Positions 56,077 to 64,000 of a DNA stretch of 64,000 nt are shown here, piece after piece (position 1 is the stretch's first letter; every line of letters begins with the position of its first letter). The translations under genes were made by a program, and so were the position numbers. The notes under the pieces are model-generated. The model was not told where the DNA came from, searched no databases, and was given only the letters and a program-made list of their open reading frames with translations. The stretch is from Alteromonas sp. MMG017 (GTDB lineage Bacteria; Pseudomonadota; Gammaproteobacteria; Enterobacterales; Alteromonadaceae): positions 496,001-560,000 of the forward strand of contig NZ_JAGJDY010000001.1 of the NCBI RefSeq assembly GCF_018100795.1. Reading direction: 5' to 3'.

Positions 56077-56886
56077 CTAGCGCTGGCACTGTTTACAAAA
56101 GAACGTATTTCGCTGGCCAATCACCTTACTTTGTATTTCTGTTTTGCATACCTCACACGGCTCTCCTTTTCTTCCATACACATTCAAATGTTGTGCAAAG
56201 TAGCCAGGGTTCCCATCGGTTTGCGCAAAATCTTTTAGTGTAGTGCCGCCTTGCTCTATCGCCTTTGCTAATACTTGCTTAATAATTTGCGTAAGGTTTT
56301 TGTAACGAGCGCTACTGACTTTGCCCGCTTCTCTTCTTGGGTCGATACCCGCTAAAAATAAAGCTTCATTGGCATAAATATTCCCTACGCCCACCACAAC
56401 AGCATTATCCATGATGAAGTTTTTCACGGTACTTTTTTTGCCTCTAGATAGCGCGAACAAACGCGCATCATCGAAATCGTCAGTTAACGGCTCTGGACCA
56501 AGGTTAGCAAGTAGCTTTAAGGATTCGCCCGGGGGTTGCCATAAGAAAGCCCCAAAGCGTCTTGGATCGTTAAAGCGTAAGCATTTCCCTGTCGCCATCA
56601 CAATATCAACATGATCATGTTTCGCAACCGGTGTAGACGCATCAATAACCCGCAATTTACCCGACATACCTAAGTGCAAAATAAGCGTACCCGCCTCGGT
56701 TTCTATCATGAGGTATTTTGCTCTACGCTTAACGGCTGTCACTTTCTGACCGATAGCTAACGACACCTCTTCGGGAATAGGCCAACGCATTCTACGTTCG
56801 CGCACAATAATATTGTCTATGGTTTCGTTTAGCAGATAAGGGGATACGCCTAAACGGCTTACTTCAACTTCGGGTAACTCAGGCAT
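56077..56886 (-). CDS. mutM: Formamidopyrimidine-DNA glycosylase
   Basis: This 269-aa base-excision repair enzyme removes 8-oxoguanine and nicks the strand. PELPEVE after the initiator Met contains the catalytic N-terminal Pro and Glu, VVGVGNIYANEALF is the H2TH region, and the C-terminal zinc finger is CEVCKTE...FFCKQCQR. It is convergent with coaD, a common gammaproteobacterial arrangement. Confidence 0.96.
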   Translation of the reverse strand: MPELPEVEVSRLGVSPYLLNETIDNIIVRERRMRWPIPEEVSLAIGQKVTAVKRRAKYLMIETEAGTLILHLGMSGKLRVIDASTPVAKHDHVDIVMATGKCLRFNDPRRFGAFLWQPPGESLKLLANLGPEPLTDDFDDARLFALSRGKKSTVKNFIMDNAVVVGVGNIYANEALFLAGIDPRREAGKVSSARYKNLTQIIKQVLAKAIEQGGTTLKDFAQTDGNPGYFAQHLNVYGRKGEPCEVCKTEIQSKVIGQRNTFFCKQCQR

Positions 56887-56981
56887 TTTCCCCTCCAGCT
56901 TTGGGTAGTTTAGTTCGTTGCAATGAAGATTAGTTAAGCGTCATCGGTTACTGACAATCGTGACTAGGCTAATACGCTTGA

Positions 56982-57458
56982 TTAATTAGCGGGTTCACTA
57001 AGCCAAGGAAGAAGCGCGTTCAGTTCAGTATTTTCAAGGGTGTACCAAGCACCGTTGTACTTTACGGTAACCGGCTGCGTATTGTTATAAAACGCAAAGA
57101 CATGGCCATTCGTTTGCCCTGCTAGCCAGATAACCACCACTATGGGCTCAATTGACTGAAATGCGTTGTCTACCAAAGACGCCGTTTTAAGCTGAGCGGC
57201 TTGCCACGCTGCAATTTGCTCCTGTGCTGATACAGGCAAGGCCCCTTTAGAGGACACTTGACGCCACTGTTGCCCATTTCTCTCTAACTTGTTACTGGCA
57301 TGCTCTATTTTGAGTACATAGGCGTCAGGTGGCAGTAGCGGCCTTAATTCGGGAACGGCACGTTTAGGCAGGAAGCTGTCTAAATTGAAAAGCGCAATCA
57401 TGACCAACATAGCCACAATAACCACATTGTTCATCGCGCGTTGTGAGAGTCTTGCCAC
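56982..57458 (-). CDS. Conserved-looking membrane-anchored hypothetical protein
   Basis: This 158-aa protein has one hydrophobic helix near the N-terminus (VVIVAMLVMIALFNL) and a hydrophilic C-terminal domain, probably periplasmic. I prefer the GTG at 57458, with AGGA upstream; ATG 57434 and TTG 57464 are alternatives. It lies between mutM and rpmG on the same strand. No family recognised. Confidence 0.6.
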   Translation of the reverse strand: MARLSQRAMNNVVIVAMLVMIALFNLDSFLPKRAVPELRPLLPPDAYVLKIEHASNKLERNGQQWRQVSSKGALPVSAQEQIAAWQAAQLKTASLVDNAFQSIEPIVVVIWLAGQTNGHVFAFYNNTQPVTVKYNGAWYTLENTELNALLPWLSEPAN

Positions 57459-57544
57459 CAGCAATCCTATTTAACGAATATAGCTTGTATGGTAATGCCT
57501 GAGACAGTCATATTCCAGCAGCAATATTTTCAAACTCAGAAAAG

Positions 57545-57570
57545 CAAAAAACCCAGCAAAGGCTGGGTTT
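57545..57570 (-). terminator. Intrinsic terminator of rpmBG
   Basis: ACCCAGC (57551-57557) pairs with GCTGGGT (57562-57568), and the - strand then runs into a T tract. It lies just past the rpmG stop. Confidence 0.85.
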
Positions 57571-57593
57571 TCGTGGAGACAAAAGCAAGTTTA

Positions 57594-57749
57594 TTACTTG
57601 ATTTTGGCCTCTTTGAACATAACGTGCTTACGTACAACAGGATCAAATTTTTTGATCTCCATTTTACCAGGCATGTTACGTTTGTTCTTATCAGTGGTGT
57701 AGAAGAAACCTGTACCTGCTGAAGAAACTAATTTAATTTTATCACGCAT
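57594..57749 (-). CDS. rpmG: 50S ribosomal protein L33
   Basis: This 51-aa ribosomal protein begins [20 protein letters not shown] and ends FKEAKIK. It has no Cys, so it is the zinc-independent form, as in E. coli. It is too short for many ORF screens but is certain from sequence and context: 11 bp after rpmB, with a terminator behind it. Confidence 0.96.
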   Translation of the reverse strand: MRDKIKLVSSAGTGFFYTTDKNKRNMPGKMEIKKFDPVVRKHVMFKEAKIK

Positions 57750-57760
57750 TGTAGGCTTCC

Positions 57761-57997
57761 TTAGATTTTCTCACCACGGGCACGGATGTCAGTTAGTACT
57801 GAATCGATACCATTTTTATCGATGATACGCATACCTTTAGCAGATAAACGTAGCTTAACGAAACGGTTTTCGCTCTCAACCCAAAAACGGTGAGAGTGAA
57901 GGTTTGGTAAAAAACGACGACGAGTCGCGTTTCTTGCGTGCGAACGGTTATTACCAACCGTAGGGCGCTTACCTGTTACTTGACATACTCTTGACAT
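57761..57997 (-). CDS. rpmB: 50S ribosomal protein L28
   Basis: This 78-aa protein begins [20 protein letters not shown] after Met, the L28 signature, and is rich in Arg and Lys. It is the first gene of the rpmBG operon, with a promoter at 58099-58127. Confidence 0.97.
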   Translation of the reverse strand: MSRVCQVTGKRPTVGNNRSHARNATRRRFLPNLHSHRFWVESENRFVKLRLSAKGMRIIDKNGIDSVLTDIRARGEKI

Positions 57998-58098
57998 TGA
58001 TTTGTCTCCAGAACAACGATAACTGTCGCGTCAATCGATTCCACCTATCAAAAGGTCACTGGATCAAATGACGTATTACTATAAATTAGAGGGCGCAT

Positions 58099-58127
58099 TT
58101 TATACAGCAAACAGATCCCAATTTCAA
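58099..58127 (-). promoter_or_regulatory. Sigma-70-type promoter of rpmBG
   Basis: Read on the - strand: TTGAAA, a 17-bp spacer, then TATAAA. This is close to consensus, about 100 bp before the rpmB start, suiting a highly expressed ribosomal operon. Confidence 0.7.
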
Positions 58128-58204
58128 TAAGAAAAGGAAAAAAGCTCAATTTTTGTCACATTTTTAGTCAAAAATGACGATTATCTTTAAAAAGAGCTAA
58201 AAAA

Positions 58205-58220
58205 TTACACTTAAGTGTAA
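58205..58220. promoter_or_regulatory. 16-bp perfect palindrome TTACACTTAAGTGTAA
   Basis: This perfect dyad lies 23 bp upstream of the -35 element of the TagF-like promoter and could be an activator or repressor site. The regulator is unknown. Confidence 0.45.
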
Positions 58221-58242
58221 AGTCATCGCGCTTTAAACTCTG

Positions 58243-58270
58243 TTACTGTTTTACGAACGCGCGCTATACT
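58243..58270 (+). promoter_or_regulatory. Promoter for TagF/TagD-like pair
   Basis: TTACTG, a 16-bp spacer and TATACT lie 92 bp before the TagF-like ATG. Only moderate match to consensus at -35. Confidence 0.5.
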
Positions 58271-58362
58271 GCGTTAAACGCAGATTATACGCAATAAAAA
58301 TAATAATAATCGACGGTGCGTCTGGTTAATAACTTTGCCGCCGCGATGTCGGAGCGTTTCAA

Positions 58363-59439
58363 ATGCTAGGTAAAGTCCTCTTTGATGTGCAACACCTTTA
58401 CTACCTTCCCCAATATTTACCTGTGGCTCGTACACTGTCAAAAGCGGGTATTCTATGCGAGTTCGTTCTACACCGAGAAATCGGTTTAGATACTCTGAAA
58501 CAAGAAGTCATAGAGAAAGAAGGTTTTCAATTTCAGTTTATTTCAAATAAAGCTGAAACACTGTCCCTTTACAGCAAAAGTAACGCTGACTGGATTGTAT
58601 TTGGAAATCGCCCCTATTTTAATGCCGAACAAAAAAAGCATATTACTTCACGCCTCGCACTTATGTTGCACGGCATTGGCCCTAAAGCATGTTATTACGA
58701 TGTCTCTGAATTTCCCTTCGATGTTAGGTTTGTTGAAGGGGAAAGTCGCCTTGAACGACTAAAAGAAATGTACCCTGATAGACACTTTATAAATTCAGGC
58801 TACGCGAAACTCGACCCAATATTTAATGAAACCGAACAACTTATTGACTTGTCAGCATTGGGGCTAGACTCAAACAAGCCTACTGTACTGTATGCGCCCA
58901 CCTTTTTCCCATCAAGTATCGAGTGCTTTCCCCCACATTGGCCAGAAACCCTAAGCAACGTAAATATTATTGTTAAGCCTCATTTCTTTAGCCTGACAAA
59001 ACCTAAATACAAATCTCAAAAACAAAGGGTTGAAGCATGGGGCCATTATGAAAATGTGTACTTAGCCAATGCAAAAGACTTTGACCTACTGCCATTCATG
59101 CAAATCGCCGATATTATGCTTTCTGATGCATCTTCCGCTATTTTTGAATTTGCTTCGATAGATCGCCCAATCGTATGGTGCGACTTTTTTCATACACGCT
59201 GGAATTACTCAGGACTCTTCAATTTCAGATTGAAGAAACGGCTCGATCCCGATATCACCTTGTTTAAGCAGATATCACATCGAGCTAGCAATGCTTTTCA
59301 AGCGAATATGTTAATAGTAGAGTGCTTAAAACAGCCGATGGAATTAAGCGTAAATCGCCAAAAAATCACGCAAGAAATGGTAGGCATTACTGATGGCCAA
59401 TGCAGCAACCGCATTGCCGAATATCTTACAACACAATAA
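58363..59439 (+). CDS. CDP-glycerol glycerophosphotransferase-like protein (TagF/TagB family)
   Basis: This 358-aa protein resembles the TagB/TagF group: ALMLHGIGPKACYY, INSGYAKLDPIF, VLYAPTF, IIVKPHFF and the typical MLSDASSAIFEFASIDRPIVW. Such enzymes transfer glycerol- or ribitol-phosphate from a CDP-activated donor to a polymer or glycolipid. It has no signal peptide or membrane helix, so it works at the inner face of the membrane. A TagD-like cytidylyltransferase follows 12 bp later, so the two would make CDP-glycerol and use it. Confidence 0.8.
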   Translation: MLGKVLFDVQHLYYLPQYLPVARTLSKAGILCEFVLHREIGLDTLKQEVIEKEGFQFQFISNKAETLSLYSKSNADWIVFGNRPYFNAEQKKHITSRLALMLHGIGPKACYYDVSEFPFDVRFVEGESRLERLKEMYPDRHFINSGYAKLDPIFNETEQLIDLSALGLDSNKPTVLYAPTFFPSSIECFPPHWPETLSNVNIIVKPHFFSLTKPKYKSQKQRVEAWGHYENVYLANAKDFDLLPFMQIADIMLSDASSAIFEFASIDRPIVWCDFFHTRWNYSGLFNFRLKKRLDPDITLFKQISHRASNAFQANMLIVECLKQPMELSVNRQKITQEMVGITDGQCSNRIAEYLTTQ

Positions 59440-59451
59440 TCAGGTGGCATT

Positions 59452-59850
59452 TTGAGACGCGTTATAACCTTCGGTACCTTCGATGTACTGCACATTGGTC
59501 ACATTAGGATTCTTAAACGTGCTCGCGCAGAAGGCGACGCACTTATAGTGGGTCTTTCTTCAGACGAACTCAATTTAAGTAAAAAAGGGCGAACTCCTAT
59601 TTATCCCTACCACAGTAGGGAGGAATTACTTGCATCCTTGCGCTTTGTCGACAAAATTTTTACCGAAGAATCTCTAGAAAAGAAACGTGATTACATTATT
59701 CAACATAAAGCGGATGTGCTGGTTATGGGTGATGACTGGTACGGTAAATTTGATGAGTTTAAGGATATATGCGACGTGATTTATCTTCCTCGAACCCCCT
59801 CTATTTCAACCACTGAAATTATTGAAATAATAAAGGAAAGCAGCGAGTAA
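59452..59850 (+). CDS. Glycerol-3-phosphate cytidylyltransferase-like protein (TagD family)
   Basis: This 132-aa nucleotidyltransferase has ITFGTFDVLHIGHIRILKRA (HxGH motif) and STTEIIEIIK (the ISTTxI signature). It would form CDP-glycerol, or a similar CDP-polyol, from CTP. The start is TTG with AGGTGG 4 nt upstream, since no ATG or GTG fits. It follows the TagF-like gene by 12 bp. Confidence 0.85.
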   Translation: MRRVITFGTFDVLHIGHIRILKRARAEGDALIVGLSSDELNLSKKGRTPIYPYHSREELLASLRFVDKIFTEESLEKKRDYIIQHKADVLVMGDDWYGKFDEFKDICDVIYLPRTPSISTTEIIEIIKESSE

Positions 59851-59905
59851 CCCGTTGTTAATGCTATCAAAAGCTTGTAGAAAAAAGCTTAAGTTTCGAT
59901 GAAAA

Positions 59906-59936
59906 TAAGCACGGAATAATCGTTATTCCGTGCTTA
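59906..59936. terminator. Bidirectional terminator between tagD-like gene and yjbH
   Basis: A perfect 14-bp stem (TAAGCACGGAATAA/TTATTCCGTGCTTA) with a TCG loop lies between convergent genes. T-rich sequence follows on the - strand. Confidence 0.8.
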
Positions 59937-59945
59937 CCTAACTAG

Positions 59946-62057
59946 CTAGTCGTAAAACGGTGAGCGTACTGCCGTGGAATCGATAAGACGTACGGGACGT
60001 CTCAACACCTGACCACCATCACGAGAGATTGGTACCCAAGGGAATGTTCCTCGACCCTTCGAAGGTTGCAGTAAGAACAAGTCTGAAGGAATCGAGATAT
60101 AGAAACCTTTGGTAAAACTACCTTCCCCATATTCTTCAGATGAGACATCGGTGAAAGCCGCATATGCACCTACAACAATTCCACTATCGAAACGTTTTGC
60201 GAAATCGATATTAACGCCTTTGTCTTTTGCCAAAAATTGCCCAGCACTGACCGTTAATTGCGTACCTTTAAGCATTTCGGGTTGCCAATAAACACTGGCA
60301 TGGCCGGTGATAGCATCATAATCTAAGGTTGAATATTGGTTGTAAGGATCTCGCTGCTGCACATAGTTTATATCAAACCCATATGCCAATCGGCTATCGA
60401 CAGGACGATATAAAATCTCACCACCGACACCAGCAAACATAGTTTCTAGATAACCCGCGTACACCTGCCCGAATACATTCTCACTAATATTATCTTTATA
60501 GTGAATGAAGGCAGTATCCATCCCTACTTTATTCTCAGAAACGTACTCTCGTACTCGCGTTCTCACTCGTGGTAACGCAGTTTCCTCGTTATCAACCAAA
60601 AAGTTAAATTTATCAAAGTTATCTAATAAGGTAACCCGGGCACTACCCATAACAGATAGCTTATTATTGAACGCATAACCTGCATTCAAAATTAAACCTG
60701 TTTGATACAAATAAAAATCTTCAGGGTTACCGAATGATTGCGTCCAGAAGAAGTTAGCACCATAAAACAGCCCGTGGGTATTCGTGGGCTCGTAAGCATC
60801 CATCACCTCTTTAGAGGGTGTGGTTCTTACATAAGACTTAGTGATGTCCGAATCTATCGACTCATAGCGTGCTGCCGCAATAAACTGTTCAGCATCTATT
60901 GTGGTATCAACCATTGGCTGACCACCGCTATTTTCAATAATGTGATAGTTAGTCACTGAATCAGGAAGCTCTGAAGCCACTATGCGCCCTATTCGCTCAA
61001 TCGCTTCATCTTGGTCACGGTACGCAAACTGGGTACCATAAAATACAGCTTTGTCTTCCTCAATACTGGCATCAGATAATGCAAACCCGGCTGAGCGATA
61101 CAAGGTATTGTACAACCTTGATTTATCAACTTTATCTATAGTGTCAGGTACTTGCCTAGCCATTAACGTTTTGGGTGGTTTATCATACTTAACTTGGCTT
61201 AGGGTGTTCATGTTGAAGCGATACGTTACGCCAAAACCAAACGTATTTCCGCGCTGATAATTCATACTGAAATCAAATTCTTTCCAGCGATAAACCGCGC
61301 CCACATTCCAGCGAGAATCTTGCTCCAACTCGCCAGCTCTATCTACAGAGTAATCGTTACCTTCAAACTCAAGCTTAAGCGTTAATGGCTCCCAAGGTGT
61401 TTGATATTCAATACCACCGAAAAAGGCCGTTGTTCCTTTGAAGAACTGGTCGTAATCAACTTTTCCGCCTCGCCCCGAAAATCCTGCCGGTCGATCACAG
61501 TAACTGTCTCTAAACTCACAAAGTGGGTTAGTGATATCGTCTGCCGTACCTAAGTAGCCCCACCCTAAACCTAAGTGAACATCAAAGGGACCGAACGATT
61601 TACTGGCGTTAATATATTCACTTTCAAAAAAACCTGTACCGCCAAAGTCGCGAAAACCAACCGAAATATCTGGTGTATAGTAGCCTTCTTTCCACAACCT
61701 AAATTTTACGTCTAAGCCTTTATCTTTAAGGGTTTGGTCACCACTGAACGATTCAACATTACTATAAAATTGTGTACGAACGTCGGTATAGCGAGCCGTC
61801 GCTTCCATCCAATCGAATAATTGTAGGTTTACTGACCAAAAGCGATATTCACCGTTATCGGTATAATTTATGGCTAATCCCCCTTCTTCACGCATACGCG
61901 CTGTAGGGGTTTGAATAAGCCCGTTACCACCTTGCACCATTTGCGAAGGAATAACCCGAAACTCGGTATCGATGGTATCTGTATCAGCCAAAGCGGGACA
62001 GGCTGATGCACTAATGATGAGTGCTAAAGATGTTTTCTTATAAGGAAAAGCGCTCAT
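59946..62057 (-). CDS. yjbH: YjbH-type outer-membrane exopolysaccharide protein
   Basis: This 703-aa protein has a signal peptide (ending CPALAD-like) and a large beta-barrel domain of the YjbH/GfcD family, with QMVQGGNGLIQTPTARM near the mature N-terminus. It is thought to take part in exopolysaccharide export or anchoring in the outer membrane. It overlaps yjbG by 4 bp (ATGA) and ends the yjbEFGH operon. Confidence 0.88.
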   Translation of the reverse strand: MSAFPYKKTSLALIISASACPALADTDTIDTEFRVIPSQMVQGGNGLIQTPTARMREEGGLAINYTDNGEYRFWSVNLQLFDWMEATARYTDVRTQFYSNVESFSGDQTLKDKGLDVKFRLWKEGYYTPDISVGFRDFGGTGFFESEYINASKSFGPFDVHLGLGWGYLGTADDITNPLCEFRDSYCDRPAGFSGRGGKVDYDQFFKGTTAFFGGIEYQTPWEPLTLKLEFEGNDYSVDRAGELEQDSRWNVGAVYRWKEFDFSMNYQRGNTFGFGVTYRFNMNTLSQVKYDKPPKTLMARQVPDTIDKVDKSRLYNTLYRSAGFALSDASIEEDKAVFYGTQFAYRDQDEAIERIGRIVASELPDSVTNYHIIENSGGQPMVDTTIDAEQFIAAARYESIDSDITKSYVRTTPSKEVMDAYEPTNTHGLFYGANFFWTQSFGNPEDFYLYQTGLILNAGYAFNNKLSVMGSARVTLLDNFDKFNFLVDNEETALPRVRTRVREYVSENKVGMDTAFIHYKDNISENVFGQVYAGYLETMFAGVGGEILYRPVDSRLAYGFDINYVQQRDPYNQYSTLDYDAITGHASVYWQPEMLKGTQLTVSAGQFLAKDKGVNIDFAKRFDSGIVVGAYAAFTDVSSEEYGEGSFTKGFYISIPSDLFLLQPSKGRGTFPWVPISRDGGQVLRRPVRLIDSTAVRSPFYD

Positions 62058-62797
62058 TGAGGAAGGATCCTATGTACTGCTAAGTTTGCGATGCGAGTAT
62101 TGAGTGCATCCAACGTTGAACTGAATATCTGCCCTGTAATGGGAACATAAACTTGGCTTCCTGGCATTAATTGCGAGTAATCAATATTCCAGTAGGCAAT
62201 ACCACGTTTCTCTATCTCGCCCATTGGAGTAATCACGAAAGCATGGCTTTTATCAGCATCGGAGGCTTTAGTGACTGACTTTGCAGTAGAAAAAATAGAA
62301 AGGTCATCACCGTGCCTATAAGCGCCAGGCTTAATAACTAGCCCTGAAAAGTGCACAACTGACGGACGAGGACTAATACGAAGCAAATAACGTCCAGGTT
62401 GGAACATAGGGTTTTCTTCAGCAATTAAACGTGCACGGTTATAGGATATTGGCGTGATAACACGAGTAGATACTGTCCAAGAAGAAACCTGCTGATACAG
62501 GCTCTCTAGCGCGCGGTATGTATCGCTGTTCGCATTGTAGTCTTTCATAACCATACGAATTTCTGATAAAACAGCGTCTTTTTCTCGCTCAGCATAAGCG
62601 TCATTCAAGTTGTAAATACCTGAAGTTGGCCAATACCAATCACCAGATTCAGCCACAATTGATAATACACTGTTAAGTCTAATGGGCTGGGCAAACTCGT
62701 AAGATTGCTTATTAATTATGATAGTCACTTGAGCAGTTGCAGACGCTGTAAATAGCAAAAGCCAAAAACTCATTAGTAAGGTAATAAAAAATCTCAT
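62054..62797 (-). CDS. yjbG: YjbG/GfcC-family exopolysaccharide protein
   Basis: This 247-aa periplasmic protein has a signal peptide ending TASATAQ and a GfcC-like fold with VHFSGLVIKPGAYRHGDDL, a SLBB-like segment. It follows yjbF by 5 bp and overlaps yjbH. Its exact role in group 4 capsule or exopolysaccharide production is unknown. Confidence 0.85.
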   Translation of the reverse strand: MRFFITLLMSFWLLLFTASATAQVTIIINKQSYEFAQPIRLNSVLSIVAESGDWYWPTSGIYNLNDAYAEREKDAVLSEIRMVMKDYNANSDTYRALESLYQQVSSWTVSTRVITPISYNRARLIAEENPMFQPGRYLLRISPRPSVVHFSGLVIKPGAYRHGDDLSIFSTAKSVTKASDADKSHAFVITPMGEIEKRGIAYWNIDYSQLMPGSQVYVPITGQIFSSTLDALNTRIANLAVHRILPQ

Positions 62798-62802
62798 TTT
62801 AT

Positions 62803-63486
62803 TTACTGCTCCTTACTTTTCATTAAACGTACGACTCGACTTAAATACACCATGTCGTATACATCACCTTGCGGGCTTAACTTTTGCGTAGAGGCTATAA
62901 GTTGTTTTGATTTGGCTTCAAGGTAATAGGTATTTTTCCATTCTAAATTGGTGTCGATAAAAGGCGTGGTTTCTGGAAAAGTAACCGTTTCCGTTATTTT
63001 AGTGACCGTGAAAGTAGTACCTAAATAAGTCTGACTTTCCTCACCATGCACTCGCCAAGTAGAACTAACCGGTAGCCCATAACCTACGTTTTCTAAGTCG
63101 AGCTTTCTTTGCCACGAGTAGGCTAATATGTCGTTACTGGCTAAGGGGTTATGCTTTAAATTGCCCGTATAATACAGTTCATTATCTAGCCCTTCAGTAC
63201 GAACAATCACACCATGATGCATGGTAAAGATAACCTTATCGCCTGATACCCAGCGGTATTTATCACCATCGATATAAGCAAGCGCAAGTGAAGCAGCATC
63301 ACGCCCACCCGCTTTAATTTGTAGTAAGTCTGCTTTACTTGCCGCTATTTCATCTACGGTGTAGGAAACGGTGCGATCCTCAAGAGCAAGACTAATGGTT
63401 TTAATATAGGCGTTAACGGTGGTGGAGCACCCTGAAACAAGAAGAGATAGCAGGCTGATAGCAATCAGTAATAGGGATGTTTTCAT
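62803..63486 (-). CDS. yjbF: YjbF/GfcB-family outer-membrane lipoprotein
   Basis: This 227-aa lipoprotein has the lipobox LLVSGC, so Cys near residue 20 is acylated. The rest fits the YjbF/GfcB family. I use ATG 63486; ATG 63501 is in frame. A terminator-like hairpin lies between yjbE and this gene, so it depends on read-through or its own promoter. Confidence 0.87.
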   Translation of the reverse strand: MKTSLLLIAISLLSLLVSGCSTTVNAYIKTISLALEDRTVSYTVDEIAASKADLLQIKAGGRDAASLALAYIDGDKYRWVSGDKVIFTMHHGVIVRTEGLDNELYYTGNLKHNPLASNDILAYSWQRKLDLENVGYGLPVSSTWRVHGEESQTYLGTTFTVTKITETVTFPETTPFIDTNLEWKNTYYLEAKSKQLIASTQKLSPQGDVYDMVYLSRVVRLMKSKEQ

Positions 63487-63540
63487 TGAAAATTTCGACA
63501 ACTATTATTTAGTAATAAGAACACTTTCTTGGCATAAATA

Positions 63541-63569
63541 AAAAAGCCGCTAATGAAAGCGGCTTTTTC
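63541..63569. terminator. Terminator/attenuator between yjbE and yjbF
   Basis: AAAAAGCCGC pairs perfectly with GCGGCTTTTT around an 8-nt loop, with T runs on both sides. It lies 15 bp after yjbE and 55 bp before yjbF, so part of the transcript should end here and yjbE would be made in excess over yjbFGH. Confidence 0.8.
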
Positions 63570-63583
63570 GAAACTATTTATTA

Positions 63584-63937
63584 TTACTGTACGGTCGGTG
63601 CGTAAGTAAATGTCACTGGAACAGTGATAGTTGTGGTAGCAGTTGACGTACCAGTTACAGTAGTAGTATTAGTGTTAGTAGTACCAACACAAACGCCGTC
63701 TACTAATGGATCATCGCCTTCACAAGTAGCTGTACCTTCGCCACCATCATCAACAGCTGTTGATGAATTGTTAGAAACAACACCAGCAACAACGCCAGCA
63801 ACAACAGCAGCAGTTGCTACAACTGGAGCAGTTACAGCACCAATTCCTGTAGTTCCAGCTCCGCCTTCGGCGTCTTGAGCGCTAACACCAGCAGACATAG
63901 CTGCCGCTGCAAACAATGCAATAATTGACTTTTTCAT
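63584..63937 (-). CDS. yjbE: YjbE/GfcA-like small secreted protein
   Basis: This 117-aa protein has a signal peptide (KKSIIALFAAAAMSAGVSAQ), then an Ala/Gly/Val region, a Cys pair (TCEGDD and GVCVG), and a Thr-rich tail. Composition and position match YjbE/GfcA at the head of yjbEFGH. I use ATG 63937 with AAAGGA 6 nt upstream. Its role is unknown. Confidence 0.75.
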   Translation of the reverse strand: MKKSIIALFAAAAMSAGVSAQDAEGGAGTTGIGAVTAPVVATAAVVAGVVAGVVSNNSSTAVDDGGEGTATCEGDDPLVDGVCVGTTNTNTTTVTGTSTATTTITVPVTFTYAPTVQ

Positions 63938-64000
63938 ATTAGTCCTTTCAGAAAATTTACCCATTAGAGTCATATGCTAAATCATTTTCAACGATTTGAC

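Larger units (their letters stand above)
57998..58362. other. Divergent promoter region between rpmB and the TagF-like gene
   Basis: This 365-bp AT-rich region has no gene. It carries the rpmB promoter (58099-58127), a perfect palindrome (58205-58220) and a promoter toward the TagF-like gene (58243-58270). Confidence 0.7.

Noticed and set aside
57489-57722. 77-aa + strand frame
   Set aside because: It is antisense to rpmG and its terminator.
63624-63878. 84-aa + strand Val/Pro/Thr-rich frame
   Set aside because: It is the mirror of the repetitive yjbE coding sequence on the other strand.

Overview
The window looks like chromosomal DNA of an Alteromonas-like marine gammaproteobacterium. This is inferred from gene content: kbl-tdh with glpEG, ubiCA beside a FliL-like gene, rep, the coaD/mutM/rpmGB neighbourhood, yjbEFGH exopolysaccharide genes and several large GGDEF-EAL proteins. 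No species can be named from the sequence alone.

Region 1 (1-17150) is a glycine betaine catabolic cluster. soxB (cut by the window edge) and glyA lie beside the divergent gbcB and gbcA, followed by a GbdR/GlxA-type AraC regulator. A second block holds an M19 dipeptidase, a small DUF5943/V4R-like protein, dgcA, dgcB, an ETF alpha/beta pair and an LctP-type permease. Together they would demethylate betaine to dimethylglycine (GbcAB), sarcosine (DgcAB) and glycine (Sox), pass electrons to ETF and the membrane, and convert the released C1 unit plus glycine to serine (GlyA).

Region 2 (17240-32605) is an AT-richer restriction/defence island. On the + strand are a nuclease-helicase fusion and a C5 cytosine methyltransferase. 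Convergent to them is a tightly packed six-gene - strand operon: a MORC-like GHKL ATPase, a Z1-domain ATPase, a DUF4420-type PD-(D/E)XK protein, an AIPR protein, a large protein with two GHKL ATPase modules (one MORC/Hsp90-like, one histidine-kinase-like), and a receiver-domain-like protein. The last two look like a two-component pair built into a MORC/Z1 restriction system; this is the best candidate here for an under-described system.

Region 3 (32851-37656) is a patch of acquired or decayed material: an HNH-like zinc protein, a small orphan, a possible YeeE/YedE fragment, an NhaC antiporter, and a hipBA toxin-antitoxin module lying between an intact tRNA-Arg(CCG) and a 43-bp exact copy of that tRNA's 3' end. 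Upstream of hipB are three evenly spaced operator-like palindromes.

Region 4 (37934-64000) is mostly core genome: cytochrome c5; a GAF-GAF-GGDEF-EAL protein with an altered EAL domain; rep; ubiK; ubiCA; a FliL-like protein; glpEG; tdh-kbl (threonine to glycine); a three-gene PBP/porin/GGDEF-EAL operon; LPS core genes (GT9 and kdkA); coaD; mutM; rpmBG; a TagF/TagD-like pair; and the yjbEFGH operon running off the right edge.
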